Of a DNA stretch of 13,000 nucleotides, positions 5,942-12,679 are shown in pieces (the stretch's first letter is position 1; each line of letters opens with the position of its first letter). Location of the stretch: positions 1-13,000 of the forward strand of contig CAZGLL010000035.1 of NCBI GenBank assembly GCA_964526225.1. Direction: 5' to 3'. This stretch comes from DRYM01 sp964526225 (GTDB taxonomy: Archaea; Thermoproteota; Thermoprotei_A; EX4484-217-1). The translations under genes were made by a program, and so were the position numbers. The notes below the pieces were generated by a model. The model saw nothing but the letters and a program-made list of their open reading frames with translations. It did no database searches and had not been told where the DNA came from.

Positions 5942-7972
5942 ATGCGGAAAATTAGAGTGACGTTAGCAGGGAATCCAAATGTAGGAAAGTCTGTAATATT
6001 TAACGAGTTAACTGGAGGAAAAGCTTGGGTAGGTAATTGGCCAGGGGTTACTGTAGAGAAAAAGGTTGGTATACTTAGAGTTGGCGAGTATGAATTTGAG
6101 ATAACTGATTTACCTGGCATATATAGTCTTACAGCATATAGTGTTGATGAGATTATTGCTAGAAACTTTATTGTTGAGGAAAAACCTGACGTTGTAGTTA
6201 ACATTGTTAATGCTGCAAGTATTGAAAGAAACCTTTACTTAACAATTTCGCTTCTGGAAATGGAAGCTAATGTAGTAGTAGCGCTTAACATGATGGATAT
6301 TGCTGAGAGCTTAGGGTTAAAAATCAATGTTGATTTGCTTTCGAAAAAGCTATGTAACATACCTGTAATTCCGATGATTGCTATTAAGAAGGTGGGATTT
6401 AAAGAGCTAATTGACGCTATGGTAAATGCTTCTAAAAAGAAGCTTAAGTGCGAGAAAATAGTTAACTACGGCAGTATTGTTGAAGAACAAATAGATTATA
6501 TTAAAGAGAAACTTAGGGAAATAAAAGATATTGCTGAAAAATATCCTTTAAGATGGATTGCTATTAAGCTTCTCGAAAATGATAAGGAAATTGTTAATAA
6601 GGTTAGAAAGTTCTCTGAAGAACTAATTGAGGAAGTGGAGAAAATTAGGAAGAAGCTTAGTGAAAGATTAGGTGCTGATTTAGAAGAGTACTTCGTTGAA
6701 AAAAGGTATGAGAAAGTTGCTGAAATAGTTAAAGTAGCTGTTATTAGGGTTAAGGAGGTTGGATTAACATTTAGCGATATTATTGACTATACTGTTACAC
6801 ATAAGTACTTAGGAATACCTATAATGATAACTGTCCTGTACATGCTATTTAAATTTGCATTTGATGTAGCAACACCTTTTGTCGATCTAGTAGATATATT
6901 GTTCAACAATATACTTTACAATGCTATCGTTAATAGCGGTTTACCTAAACTCTTAGCTTCATTTTTAGCTGACGGTGTAATTTCAGGTTTAGGCGCAATA
7001 CTTGTATTTCTCCCTAATATTGCATTGTTGTTCTTAGCTTTAGCAATACTCGAAGATGTAGGTTACATGTCTAGAGTAGCTTTCATAACCGATAAGATAA
7101 TGCATAAAGTAGGCTTAACAGGTAAATCGATAATACCTATGGTTATAGGTTTCGGGTGTAATGTTCCAGCAGTAATAGCTACGAGAGTAATTGAGGATGA
7201 AAACGATAGAAAAACAACTGCACTAATACTCCCCCTAATGTCATGTAGTGCTAGATTGCCGATATATCTTGTTTTTGCTGGAACATTCTTTGGCGCATAT
7301 GCTGGAACAGCTGTTTTAAGCATGTACTTTCTAGGGTTAGTTTTAGCTATACTCATAGCTACTTTTCTTAGAAATTTTGTTTTCAAAGGGCCCTCCATAG
7401 GATTTATCATGGAAATGCCCCCATATCTCATACCCCAAGCGAGAACAGTTATTTTAAAAATGTGGGAAAGAACGAAGAAGTTCCTTTTCAAAGCTGGAAC
7501 AGTTATTTTTCTAGGCGTAATAACGGCTTGGGGTTTAAGTATAACAGGTCCATCAGGAATCGTAGGTGTTGAAGTTCTTGAAAATCCGGTGCTATTTAGC
7601 AGAAGCTGGGTAGGAATAGTAGGCCATGCTCTATCACCGATATTTACGCCTATGGGTTGGGATTGGAGGGCAACAGCTTCACTAATTTTCGGGTTAATAG
7701 CTAAAGAGCTAGTTGTGGGAGTTATGGGTGTTCTTTACGGTGTTAGTGAAGAAAACCTTTCTCAAGCAATTTCAACAGCTTTTACGCCTGTATCGGCTTA
7801 CGCATATATGGCTTTCACACTAATTTACGTTCCATGCTTAGCTACAATAGCTGCAATAAGGGGAGAGCTTGGAGTAAAGTATGCTTTAATGGCTTTAGCA
7901 TATGAGCTAACCTTAGCCTATATTGTAGCTTTCATCATAGTTTCTCTAGGTAACCTGTTAGGCTTGGGATAG
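5942..7972 (+). CDS. feoB: Ferrous iron transporter FeoB
   Basis: FeoB imports Fe2+ across the cytoplasmic membrane and carries a cytosolic GTPase domain. From ATG 5942 the protein has 676 residues. The G domain shows G1 'GNPNVGKS' (10-17), the switch region 'GNWPGVTVEKK', G3 'DLPG' and G4 'NMMD'. A helical linker (about 180-275) precedes a membrane domain of about ten helices containing both Gate regions: 'GFGCNVPA' (C406) and 'SCSARLP' (C435), plus 'VPCLATIAA' (C632) near the end. The length is typical of archaeal FeoB. Two in-frame GTG codons at 5930 and 5933 could add four or three residues, but they form part of the purine-rich GTGGTGG that precedes ATG 5942 by five bases and looks like the ribosome site. 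No feoA gene or FeoA domain is visible. The next membrane-protein gene starts 11 bases after the stop. Confidence 0.97.
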   Translation: MRKIRVTLAGNPNVGKSVIFNELTGGKAWVGNWPGVTVEKKVGILRVGEYEFEITDLPGIYSLTAYSVDEIIARNFIVEEKPDVVVNIVNAASIERNLYLTISLLEMEANVVVALNMMDIAESLGLKINVDLLSKKLCNIPVIPMIAIKKVGFKELIDAMVNASKKKLKCEKIVNYGSIVEEQIDYIKEKLREIKDIAEKYPLRWIAIKLLENDKEIVNKVRKFSEELIEEVEKIRKKLSERLGADLEEYFVEKRYEKVAEIVKVAVIRVKEVGLTFSDIIDYTVTHKYLGIPIMITVLYMLFKFAFDVATPFVDLVDILFNNILYNAIVNSGLPKLLASFLADGVISGLGAILVFLPNIALLFLALAILEDVGYMSRVAFITDKIMHKVGLTGKSIIPMVIGFGCNVPAVIATRVIEDENDRKTTALILPLMSCSARLPIYLVFAGTFFGAYAGTAVLSMYFLGLVLAILIATFLRNFVFKGPSIGFIMEMPPYLIPQARTVILKMWERTKKFLFKAGTVIFLGVITAWGLSITGPSGIVGVEVLENPVLFSRSWVGIVGHALSPIFTPMGWDWRATASLIFGLIAKELVVGVMGVLYGVSEENLSQAISTAFTPVSAYAYMAFTLIYVPCLATIAAIRGELGVKYALMALAYELTLAYIVAFIIVSLGNLLGLG

Positions 7973-7983
7973 GTGACGGAATA

Positions 7984-8466
7984 ATGAAACTCTACGTTAA
8001 AGCTTTAGCGGGAATAATAGGCGTTCTATATGTAATCTATGGTATTTTAGCCTTGTACAATTGGGTTTCCGAAACATTTCCTTTAAACATTAACCCCATA
8101 GGTAGCTTTATAGCGCTTAACGTTCCATCAGATATTGGAGCTTCAATAGCATTAATAACTATAGGTTTAACGTTAATGCTGTCAATTTCATCGAGGAACA
8201 ATAGTGTTCAAGGTCTTTCAGCCTTAACTGTAGGTACATTTCTTGCAGTAGCCCTTTTTGCGCTGCAAATACTCATAATTATGGCAAACATAGCTGATAC
8301 ATTAATACTCAGTAGTGTAGGTGAAGAAGTAGAGTACAACGTCTTAAACGATATACAAAGAATAGAGTTTTATGGAGGACTTCTTTCACTAGTGTTAATG
8401 TACTATGTAATTAAGGAGCTTTCAAGAAGGAAAATAATAACCTCAATATTTTCCAGAACAAGATAG
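7984..8466 (+). CDS. Small four-helix membrane protein downstream of feoB
   Basis: I do not recognise this 160-residue family. Hydrophobic segments at about 7-27, 50-69, 80-102 and 126-145 predict four membrane helices. A loop between helices 3 and 4 carries acidic residues ('VGEEVEYN', 112-119), and the C-terminal tail is basic (RRK, SRTR), suggesting cytoplasmic ends. No cysteine, histidine or other metal-binding cluster is evident. The ATG at 7984 is preceded by GGTGA (7972-7976), whose first base is the last base of the feoB stop codon, so it is almost certainly translated from the feoB transcript. A T-run follows the gene. A role as FeoB accessory subunit, in place of FeoA/FeoC, is suggested only by context. 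Confidence 0.75.
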   Translation: MKLYVKALAGIIGVLYVIYGILALYNWVSETFPLNINPIGSFIALNVPSDIGASIALITIGLTLMLSISSRNNSVQGLSALTVGTFLAVALFALQILIIMANIADTLILSSVGEEVEYNVLNDIQRIEFYGGLLSLVLMYYVIKELSRRKIITSIFSRTR

Positions 8467-8468
8467 TG

Positions 8469-8478
8469 TTTTCTTTTT
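8469..8478 (+). terminator. T-run terminator of the feoB operon
   Basis: TTTTCTTTTT begins three bases after the stop of the small membrane protein gene, with no hairpin, as expected of archaeal termination. The promoter of the next gene follows within 20 bases, supporting a transcript boundary here. Confidence 0.5.
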
Positions 8479-8487
8479 CGTAAAAAC

Positions 8488-8497
8488 GTTTTAAACA
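8488..8497 (+). promoter_or_regulatory. Predicted TATA box of the DUF1028 gene
   Basis: GTTTTAAACA fits an archaeal TATA box. A start about 25 bases downstream, near 8520, would give a leader of roughly 30 bases before the GTG at 8552. No strong Shine-Dalgarno sequence precedes that GTG; GGGAAG at 8536-8541 is the nearest purine run. Confidence 0.4.
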
Positions 8498-8551
8498 TCT
8501 ATTAGAACATATGTACATAGCATAGTTTATCCTCTGGGAAGCGATGTAGAA

Positions 8552-9178
8552 GTGACCTATAGTATTGTCGCCTTAGATAAGCGTAGGAAGCTTTTAGGTG
8601 TAGCGGTTATTTCGGGAAGTTTAGCTGTAGGTTCAAGAGTTCCATGGGCTAAGGCAGGTATTGGTGCTGTAGCTACACAAGCTTACACAAACCCTGCTTT
8701 AGGACCCTTAATACTTGAATATTTAAGTCAAGGATTAAAGGCTAAAGAGGCTTTAGAAAAAGCCTTATCGACAGATAAGTATCCTGAGAAAAGACAAGTG
8801 GCTGTTGTAGATTTCTACGGAAACATAGCATACCATAATGGAAGAGAAATACCGGAGTACAACGGTGTTTTTGTTGGTGACACTGTTATTTGCTTAGGAA
8901 ATCTTGTAATGTCTAAAGAAATACCTAGAGCAATGTGTGAAGCCTATGATATGAAAAGAGAAAAGGACTTTGCATGGGCTTTGCTTTCGGCGTTAGCTGC
9001 TGGGCATAATTTAGGAGGAGATAGAAGGAAGGATAGAAGTGGAGCACTGATAGTTGTTGGAGATACACCTTATGGAAAATACTATGACTACATAGTTAAC
9101 TTAAGAGTTGACTACTCCGATAATCCGTTAGAAGAGCTTATGATGCTTTACCAAATGTATAAGGAAATATGGCTCTAA
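8552..9178 (+). CDS. DUF1028 family protein (Ntn-hydrolase-like fold, function unknown)
   Basis: The 208-residue protein matches the DUF1028 family along its length: 'TYSIVALD' at the N-terminus, 'VAVISGSLAVGSRVPWAK' (18-34), 'GAVATQAYTNP' (38-48), 'RQVAVVDFYGN' (81-91), 'GNLVMSKEIPRAM' (116-128) and 'AGHNLGGDRRKDRSGALIVV' (150-169). DUF1028 structures are, from memory, placed in the Ntn-hydrolase-like fold. The residue after the start methionine is threonine, which could become the N-terminal nucleophile if methionine is removed; that is inference. No substrate is established. There is no signal peptide or membrane helix. GTG 8552 is the only plausible start: no in-frame ATG, GTG or TTG lies just upstream. 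The gene has its own TATA-like box, and its last four bases overlap the convergent 93-residue gene. Confidence 0.88.
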   Translation: MTYSIVALDKRRKLLGVAVISGSLAVGSRVPWAKAGIGAVATQAYTNPALGPLILEYLSQGLKAKEALEKALSTDKYPEKRQVAVVDFYGNIAYHNGREIPEYNGVFVGDTVICLGNLVMSKEIPRAMCEAYDMKREKDFAWALLSALAAGHNLGGDRRKDRSGALIVVGDTPYGKYYDYIVNLRVDYSDNPLEELMMLYQMYKEIWL

Positions 9179-9456
9179 CGTAATCCATTGTCCTTATCTT
9201 GTCTAAAACCCTCCTTATGCCTCTTATAAACGCTCCAATTTATGAATATTGACCTAGAAATTTCAAGTATAAAGGCGTAGTAAAATGACTTATCGACCTG
9301 GTCTAAATCGTCCATTCCTGCCTCCATAAGGAACGTGTCAAAATAATCCTTAACCTTCAAAGCTATTTCCCTAAAAATATTCATTTGCTCCCTAATGAAC
9401 TCGTCAAGCTCGCTTCTATGCTTAACTAACTCAGCCTTCCCCGAAGACGCCATCAT
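9175..9456 (-). CDS. Small helical hypothetical protein, 93 residues
   Basis: I do not recognise this protein. It is predicted to be largely helical and soluble, with charged, heptad-like stretches ('ELDEFIREQMNIFREIALKVKDYFDTFL', seen as two runs of residues 16-30 and 31-43), an acidic middle 'DDLDQVD' (49-55) and a helix rich in aromatic residues (58-78); the C-terminal tail is polar and charged. No cysteine or catalytic motif is seen. The start is one of two adjacent ATG codons (9456, 9453). AT-rich TATA-like DNA upstream supports expression, perhaps from a leaderless or short-leader transcript. It overlaps the end of the DUF1028 gene by four bases, tail to tail. The protein-like composition and dedicated promoter region argue that it is real; function is unknown. 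Confidence 0.6.
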   Translation of the reverse strand: MMASSGKAELVKHRSELDEFIREQMNIFREIALKVKDYFDTFLMEAGMDDLDQVDKSFYYAFILEISRSIFINWSVYKRHKEGFRQDKDNGLR

Positions 9457-9727
9457 CAGAACCCTACATTCTCTATAAATACTACTCTCTTTAAATATTT
9501 CCCGAAAGAAACATTTCCAAACAAATTTAAAGTACCGCTAAATCCACGGATCATAGCGTATTTCAGCTATACAATAGTAGCATTGATTTCGAAGTTGTTT
9601 CACTCATATAAAGTATATTTCAAGGTATATCATTCGGTTTCGTGCTATTTAAAAACGGGTTTCATTATTGAAGAAAGTCGTCATTTAAATAGTTACTGAA
9701 AATATCGTGTAATAAGATAATGTAGTC
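9457..9727. other. Noncoding spacer with several TATA-like boxes
   Basis: No reading frame longer than about 15 codons with a start is seen on either strand. The spacer holds TTTAAATATTT (9490-9500), TATAAATA near 9474-9481, AATTTAAAG near 9525-9533, ATTTAAAA near 9647-9654 and ATTTAAAT near 9682-9689. Those closest to 9456 probably serve the 93-residue gene on the minus strand. A small dyad, ATAGC/GCTAT, lies near 9554-9571. No tRNA or C/D-box RNA pattern was found. Confidence 0.4.
9490..9500 (-). promoter_or_regulatory. Predicted TATA box of the 93-residue gene
   Basis: On the minus strand this reads AAATATTTAAA, followed about ten bases later by TATTTATA. The first would start transcription near 9468, giving a short leader with GGG before the ATG; the second would start near 9453, giving an almost leaderless message. 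Confidence 0.4.
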
Positions 9728-10423
9728 TTACTTGAAGAATTCTAGCTCCCAAAATTCAACATATGCCGCAATAAGCAGTAGAACAATAGCTAAACCCATC
9801 AGCTTAAGGGCTTGACCCCACATTTTCTCCTTAAAATAAAGAGAAGCTGTAATAAAGGTACTGTATGAGAATAGTTCAAGGAAACCGTAGGGATGGAAGG
9901 CTACTAGTGACGCTATTATTGCTCTAAACTTCTCCCCCGAAAAGTAAATACTGTAAACCGCTGATCCCATAATGAATCCTGAATTACCTCCAGCAACCCC
10001 TATTATAAACGGACCTAAATAGGGTATAGCTCCTAATAGTCCTTTAGGTAAGTTAAATAGGAAAATCATTATGGGGGATCTTAGCGAAACCAGCACTCCA
10101 CCAACACTTTCAACAAACTCAACAGCTTCTGATACTCTAACATATGAGTAAAGTAGTCCGCTTAGCATTCCTAAATAAAGTGTTATCACAATTAGCACCC
10201 ATATTCTTAAGGAGAAATAGAGAAAACCTGCCTCTCTAGGCTCCTTAGTTATGAACGATGAGCTCATTAGGAAAAGAAATGTTCCGAAACATAATGAATG
10301 TATTATTACGTTATACCCCTGCAGAAATGTCGTTAATAAAGCAATTATGATAGCCAAAAGTGCAATAAGCAATTTGATATTAGGAGGTTTTCTTGCTTCC
10401 TCAATGTAGAATGTGTCCGTCAT
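9728..10423 (-). CDS. SpoIIM/DUF95-like integral membrane protein
   Basis: The 231-residue protein has about six hydrophobic helices (roughly 17-35, 38-56, 68-94, 112-150, 165-195, 205-224). The segment 'FHPYGFLELFSYSTFITAS' (176-194) matches the His-Gly...Glu-Leu/Ile pattern typical of SpoIIM (DUF95) proteins, with H177 and E183 as key residues. Bacterial SpoIIM acts in sporulation; archaeal relatives are of unknown role and often lie beside ABC transporter genes. The ATG at 10423 has GGAGG (10437-10441) 13 bases upstream, a rather long spacing, and no nearer in-frame start exists. It follows the ECF transporter genes on the same strand after a 61-base gap with its own TATA-like element, so it may be transcribed separately or as the last gene of that operon. 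Confidence 0.7.
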   Translation of the reverse strand: MTDTFYIEEARKPPNIKLLIALLAIIIALLTTFLQGYNVIIHSLCFGTFLFLMSSSFITKEPREAGFLYFSLRIWVLIVITLYLGMLSGLLYSYVRVSEAVEFVESVGGVLVSLRSPIMIFLFNLPKGLLGAIPYLGPFIIGVAGGNSGFIMGSAVYSIYFSGEKFRAIIASLVAFHPYGFLELFSYSTFITASLYFKEKMWGQALKLMGLAIVLLLIAAYVEFWELEFFK

Positions 10424-10463
10424 AAGCGCGAATATTCCTCCTCGGTAAAAGTGTTTTCTAGGA

Positions 10464-10474
10464 AATATATAAGT
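10464..10474 (-). promoter_or_regulatory. Predicted TATA box of the SpoIIM-like gene
   Basis: On the minus strand the sequence is CTTATATATTT, about 45 bases before the ATG at 10423. A start near 10443 would give a leader of about 20 bases that includes the GGAGG ribosome site. Confidence 0.4.
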
Positions 10475-10484
10475 TAAAGTGTTG

Positions 10485-11201
10485 CTAAGAGATTAAGACT
10501 ATTGAAAGCAGAAGTAGAGCGACAAGCACAAGGATTATACCGTAAACAATGCTTCCAGGCATTGTGGTATATGTTCTCTTAGCTTTAAAACCCAATCCTT
10601 TAATGTAAAGTGTTTCTGAAACCCTATTAGCTCTCTCAATAGCAACTGCCGTAACAGGTATTAATGCCTTAGTAATGCCAAATCTTCTAAGTCTAACAGA
10701 CATTATAGACTCTATAATATCCTTCAAAACTAAAGGTATAAGTCTCCATGTTAAAATTAGCGATTGAGTTAAAGTAAACGGTACACCATGTTTCTCTAGG
10801 AAATCAACAAGCTGCGTTGGATTAGTTGTTGAAAAAACAGTTAAAAACGATGTTGCCAAAACATACATTCGCAATATAAGAGTTAGTACGTAATTGAATG
10901 TTTCATAGGTGAAAAGGCCGTAGGGTGAGAAAATCCACGTAAAGAATCCAAGAAGACCTATAGGTATAGCAACAGCTAATGTACTTTCGTAAAACAGTTT
11001 TAACCTTTGAGACATGAGAACCAGTAGGGCTAAATATGTTGTTAAGACAAATACCTCATTTAAACTATTTACTAGAGATACTGCTATGAAAAATAAAACT
11101 AACGAAATAAACTTTAACCCTACGTGAGCTTTAGTTAATAACGTCTCATCTTTCGAGTATGTAAATGCAACCCTTATTTTCTCAAGTAACCATAGAAGCA
11201 T
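10485..11201 (-). CDS. ecfT: ECF transporter transmembrane coupling protein EcfT
   Basis: EcfT is the membrane scaffold that links the two ATPases to the substrate-binding S component in energy-coupling factor importers of vitamins and metals. The 238-residue protein has hydrophobic helices at about 30-46, 50-65, 74-92, 103-124 and 218-237, and the CbiQ/EcfT hallmark stretch 'STTNPTQLVDFLEKHGVP' (124-141) followed by 'LTWRLIPLVLKDI'. The two cytoplasmic coupling-helix positions that usually read Ala-Arg-Gly are altered here: 'SVRLRRFG' (168-175) and 'YIKGLG' (199-204). The ATG at 11201 follows the ATPase stop after two bases, so translation is probably coupled. Confidence 0.9.
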   Translation of the reverse strand: MLLWLLEKIRVAFTYSKDETLLTKAHVGLKFISLVLFFIAVSLVNSLNEVFVLTTYLALLVLMSQRLKLFYESTLAVAIPIGLLGFFTWIFSPYGLFTYETFNYVLTLILRMYVLATSFLTVFSTTNPTQLVDFLEKHGVPFTLTQSLILTWRLIPLVLKDIIESIMSVRLRRFGITKALIPVTAVAIERANRVSETLYIKGLGFKAKRTYTTMPGSIVYGIILVLVALLLLSIVLIS

Positions 11202-11203
11202 TG

Positions 11204-12679
11204 TTAATAATACACCCTCGCATTAAATGGTTTTTCAACACCGAAGCTTTCTAGGGAAGGCATTTTAAGTAGCTCATTAGTTTCTCCTTTAAACTTTATT
11301 TCACCATCATACAAGAGTACTGCTACATCGCAAACTTCGCTTATAAACCATGAATCATGGGATGCTATTACCAATGTTGTATTTAGCTGTTCAGCTATGT
11401 TGTTCAGAATATCTGCTAAAATAATTTTTCCTTCAAAATCCAAATATGCTGTTGGCTCGTCAAGTAATACAATATCTGGTTTTCCCACTAATGCTGAAGC
11501 TAAAGAGAGTCTTCTCCTATAGCCAAAGCTTAAGTGTAAAACAGGCTTTTTAGAGTACCTTTCGAGACCAAGAAGCTTCAATATTCTCCAAGTTTCAGCT
11601 TTAGGCTCCTTTACCCCCATATTTTTTGCTGTTTCATAAACTTCATCATAAGGAGTGGGTCTAGTAAACGATAACGTTGGGTTTTGGGGAACATAGCCTA
11701 CTTTTAAGTTATTATACCTAGTAACATAGCCTTTAGATGGCTTAAGTATACCAGCAATGATTTTTATCAAAGTTGATTTACCTGAACCATTAGGTCCTAG
11801 AATTCCCAATTTAACCCCTTTAGCTATGTTCAAGCTTATGTTTTTTAGAGAATACTTTTGCGACCTAGGGTATCTATACCATACATTCTGAAGCTTTACT
11901 ATGGCTTTACCACTGGAACTTTCCCTTTTTCTAATACCCCTACTTATTTGCTCTCTAACGTGCTCTTGAGATTGATACTTTAGAATTTCACTAAAACTTA
12001 GTTCTTCAATATTTCTTTGAAAAACAACTTCACCATCTCTTAGAATGATTAATTTATCAGCTATTTTTAAGGCTTGATCAAGCTTATGCTCTATTAAAAT
12101 TATTGATATCCCCTCTTCATCAGCTATTTTCCTTAATTCACCGTAGAGTTTTCTAACGAGGGATGCTTCTATGAAAGCTGATGGCTCATCCAGAATGAGC
12201 ACTCTAGGTTTTAAAGCTAAAATGGAGGCTATAGCTACTCTCTGCATTTCACCTCCACTTAATTCGAAAATAACTCTGCTCATAAGCTTCAATGAACCAA
12301 TAACGTTTAAAGCCCAATGGGCTCTTTCAAAAACTTCTTTAAGGGGCAATCCTAGGTTTGAAGGACCAAACATTACCTCATCTCTAACAGTTAATGTTAC
12401 AAGTTGAACTTCCGGGTCTTCACCAACATATCCAACATATTTGAATACTTCTTCAGGTTTCTTAAGAACATCAACTGAGTCAACGAATATTTTCCCTTTA
12501 ATTTCGCCACCGTAGAAGCTAGGAAGAATTCCAACAGCGGCTTTCGCTAATGTGGTTTTACCTGAGCCATTAGGCCCTATGAGTAAAGCAATTTCTCCAT
12601 CATTTAAGAAAATATTTATGTTTTTAAGAACCCAGTTTTCACCACTACTATACCTGTACCATAGATTCTCTATTCTCAT
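11204..12679 (-). CDS. ecfA: Fused double ECF transporter ATPase (EcfA1A2 type)
   Basis: This 491-residue protein carries two ABC ATPase domains that power an ECF importer. Domain 1 (about 1-235): Walker A 'GPNGSGKTT' (35-43), signature 'LSGGE' (140-144), Walker B 'LILDEP' (161-166), switch histidine H198. Domain 2 (about 258-491): Walker A 'GPNGSGKST' (295-303), Q-loop Q332, signature 'LSFGY' (383-387), Walker B 'VLLDEP' (404-409), H441. In domain 1 the usual Q-loop 'FQNP' reads 'GEDP', so glutamine is replaced by glutamate (E87). The ATG at 12679 is preferred because GGAG (12685-12688) lies five bases upstream; GTG 12682 would add one residue. The ATG overlaps the TGA of the S-component gene by one base, and ecfT follows after two bases. 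A fused A1A2 gene is common in archaea. Confidence 0.93.
   Translation of the reverse strand: MRIENLWYRYSSGENWVLKNINIFLNDGEIALLIGPNGSGKTTLAKAAVGILPSFYGGEIKGKIFVDSVDVLKKPEEVFKYVGYVGEDPEVQLVTLTVRDEVMFGPSNLGLPLKEVFERAHWALNVIGSLKLMSRVIFELSGGEMQRVAIASILALKPRVLILDEPSAFIEASLVRKLYGELRKIADEEGISIILIEHKLDQALKIADKLIILRDGEVVFQRNIEELSFSEILKYQSQEHVREQISRGIRKRESSSGKAIVKLQNVWYRYPRSQKYSLKNISLNIAKGVKLGILGPNGSGKSTLIKIIAGILKPSKGYVTRYNNLKVGYVPQNPTLSFTRPTPYDEVYETAKNMGVKEPKAETWRILKLLGLERYSKKPVLHLSFGYRRRLSLASALVGKPDIVLLDEPTAYLDFEGKIILADILNNIAEQLNTTLVIASHDSWFISEVCDVAVLLYDGEIKFKGETNELLKMPSLESFGVEKPFNARVYY

Noticed and set aside
7063..7491. 142-codon minus-strand frame inside feoB
   Set aside because: It lies wholly opposite conserved FeoB membrane segments, including the Gate motifs, and shows no coherent family pattern.
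9400..9460. Minus-strand TGATGA and CTGA pair resembling a C/D-box RNA
   Set aside because: The boxes fall on the start codons and first codons of the 93-residue gene, and no second box pair or terminal stem is present.
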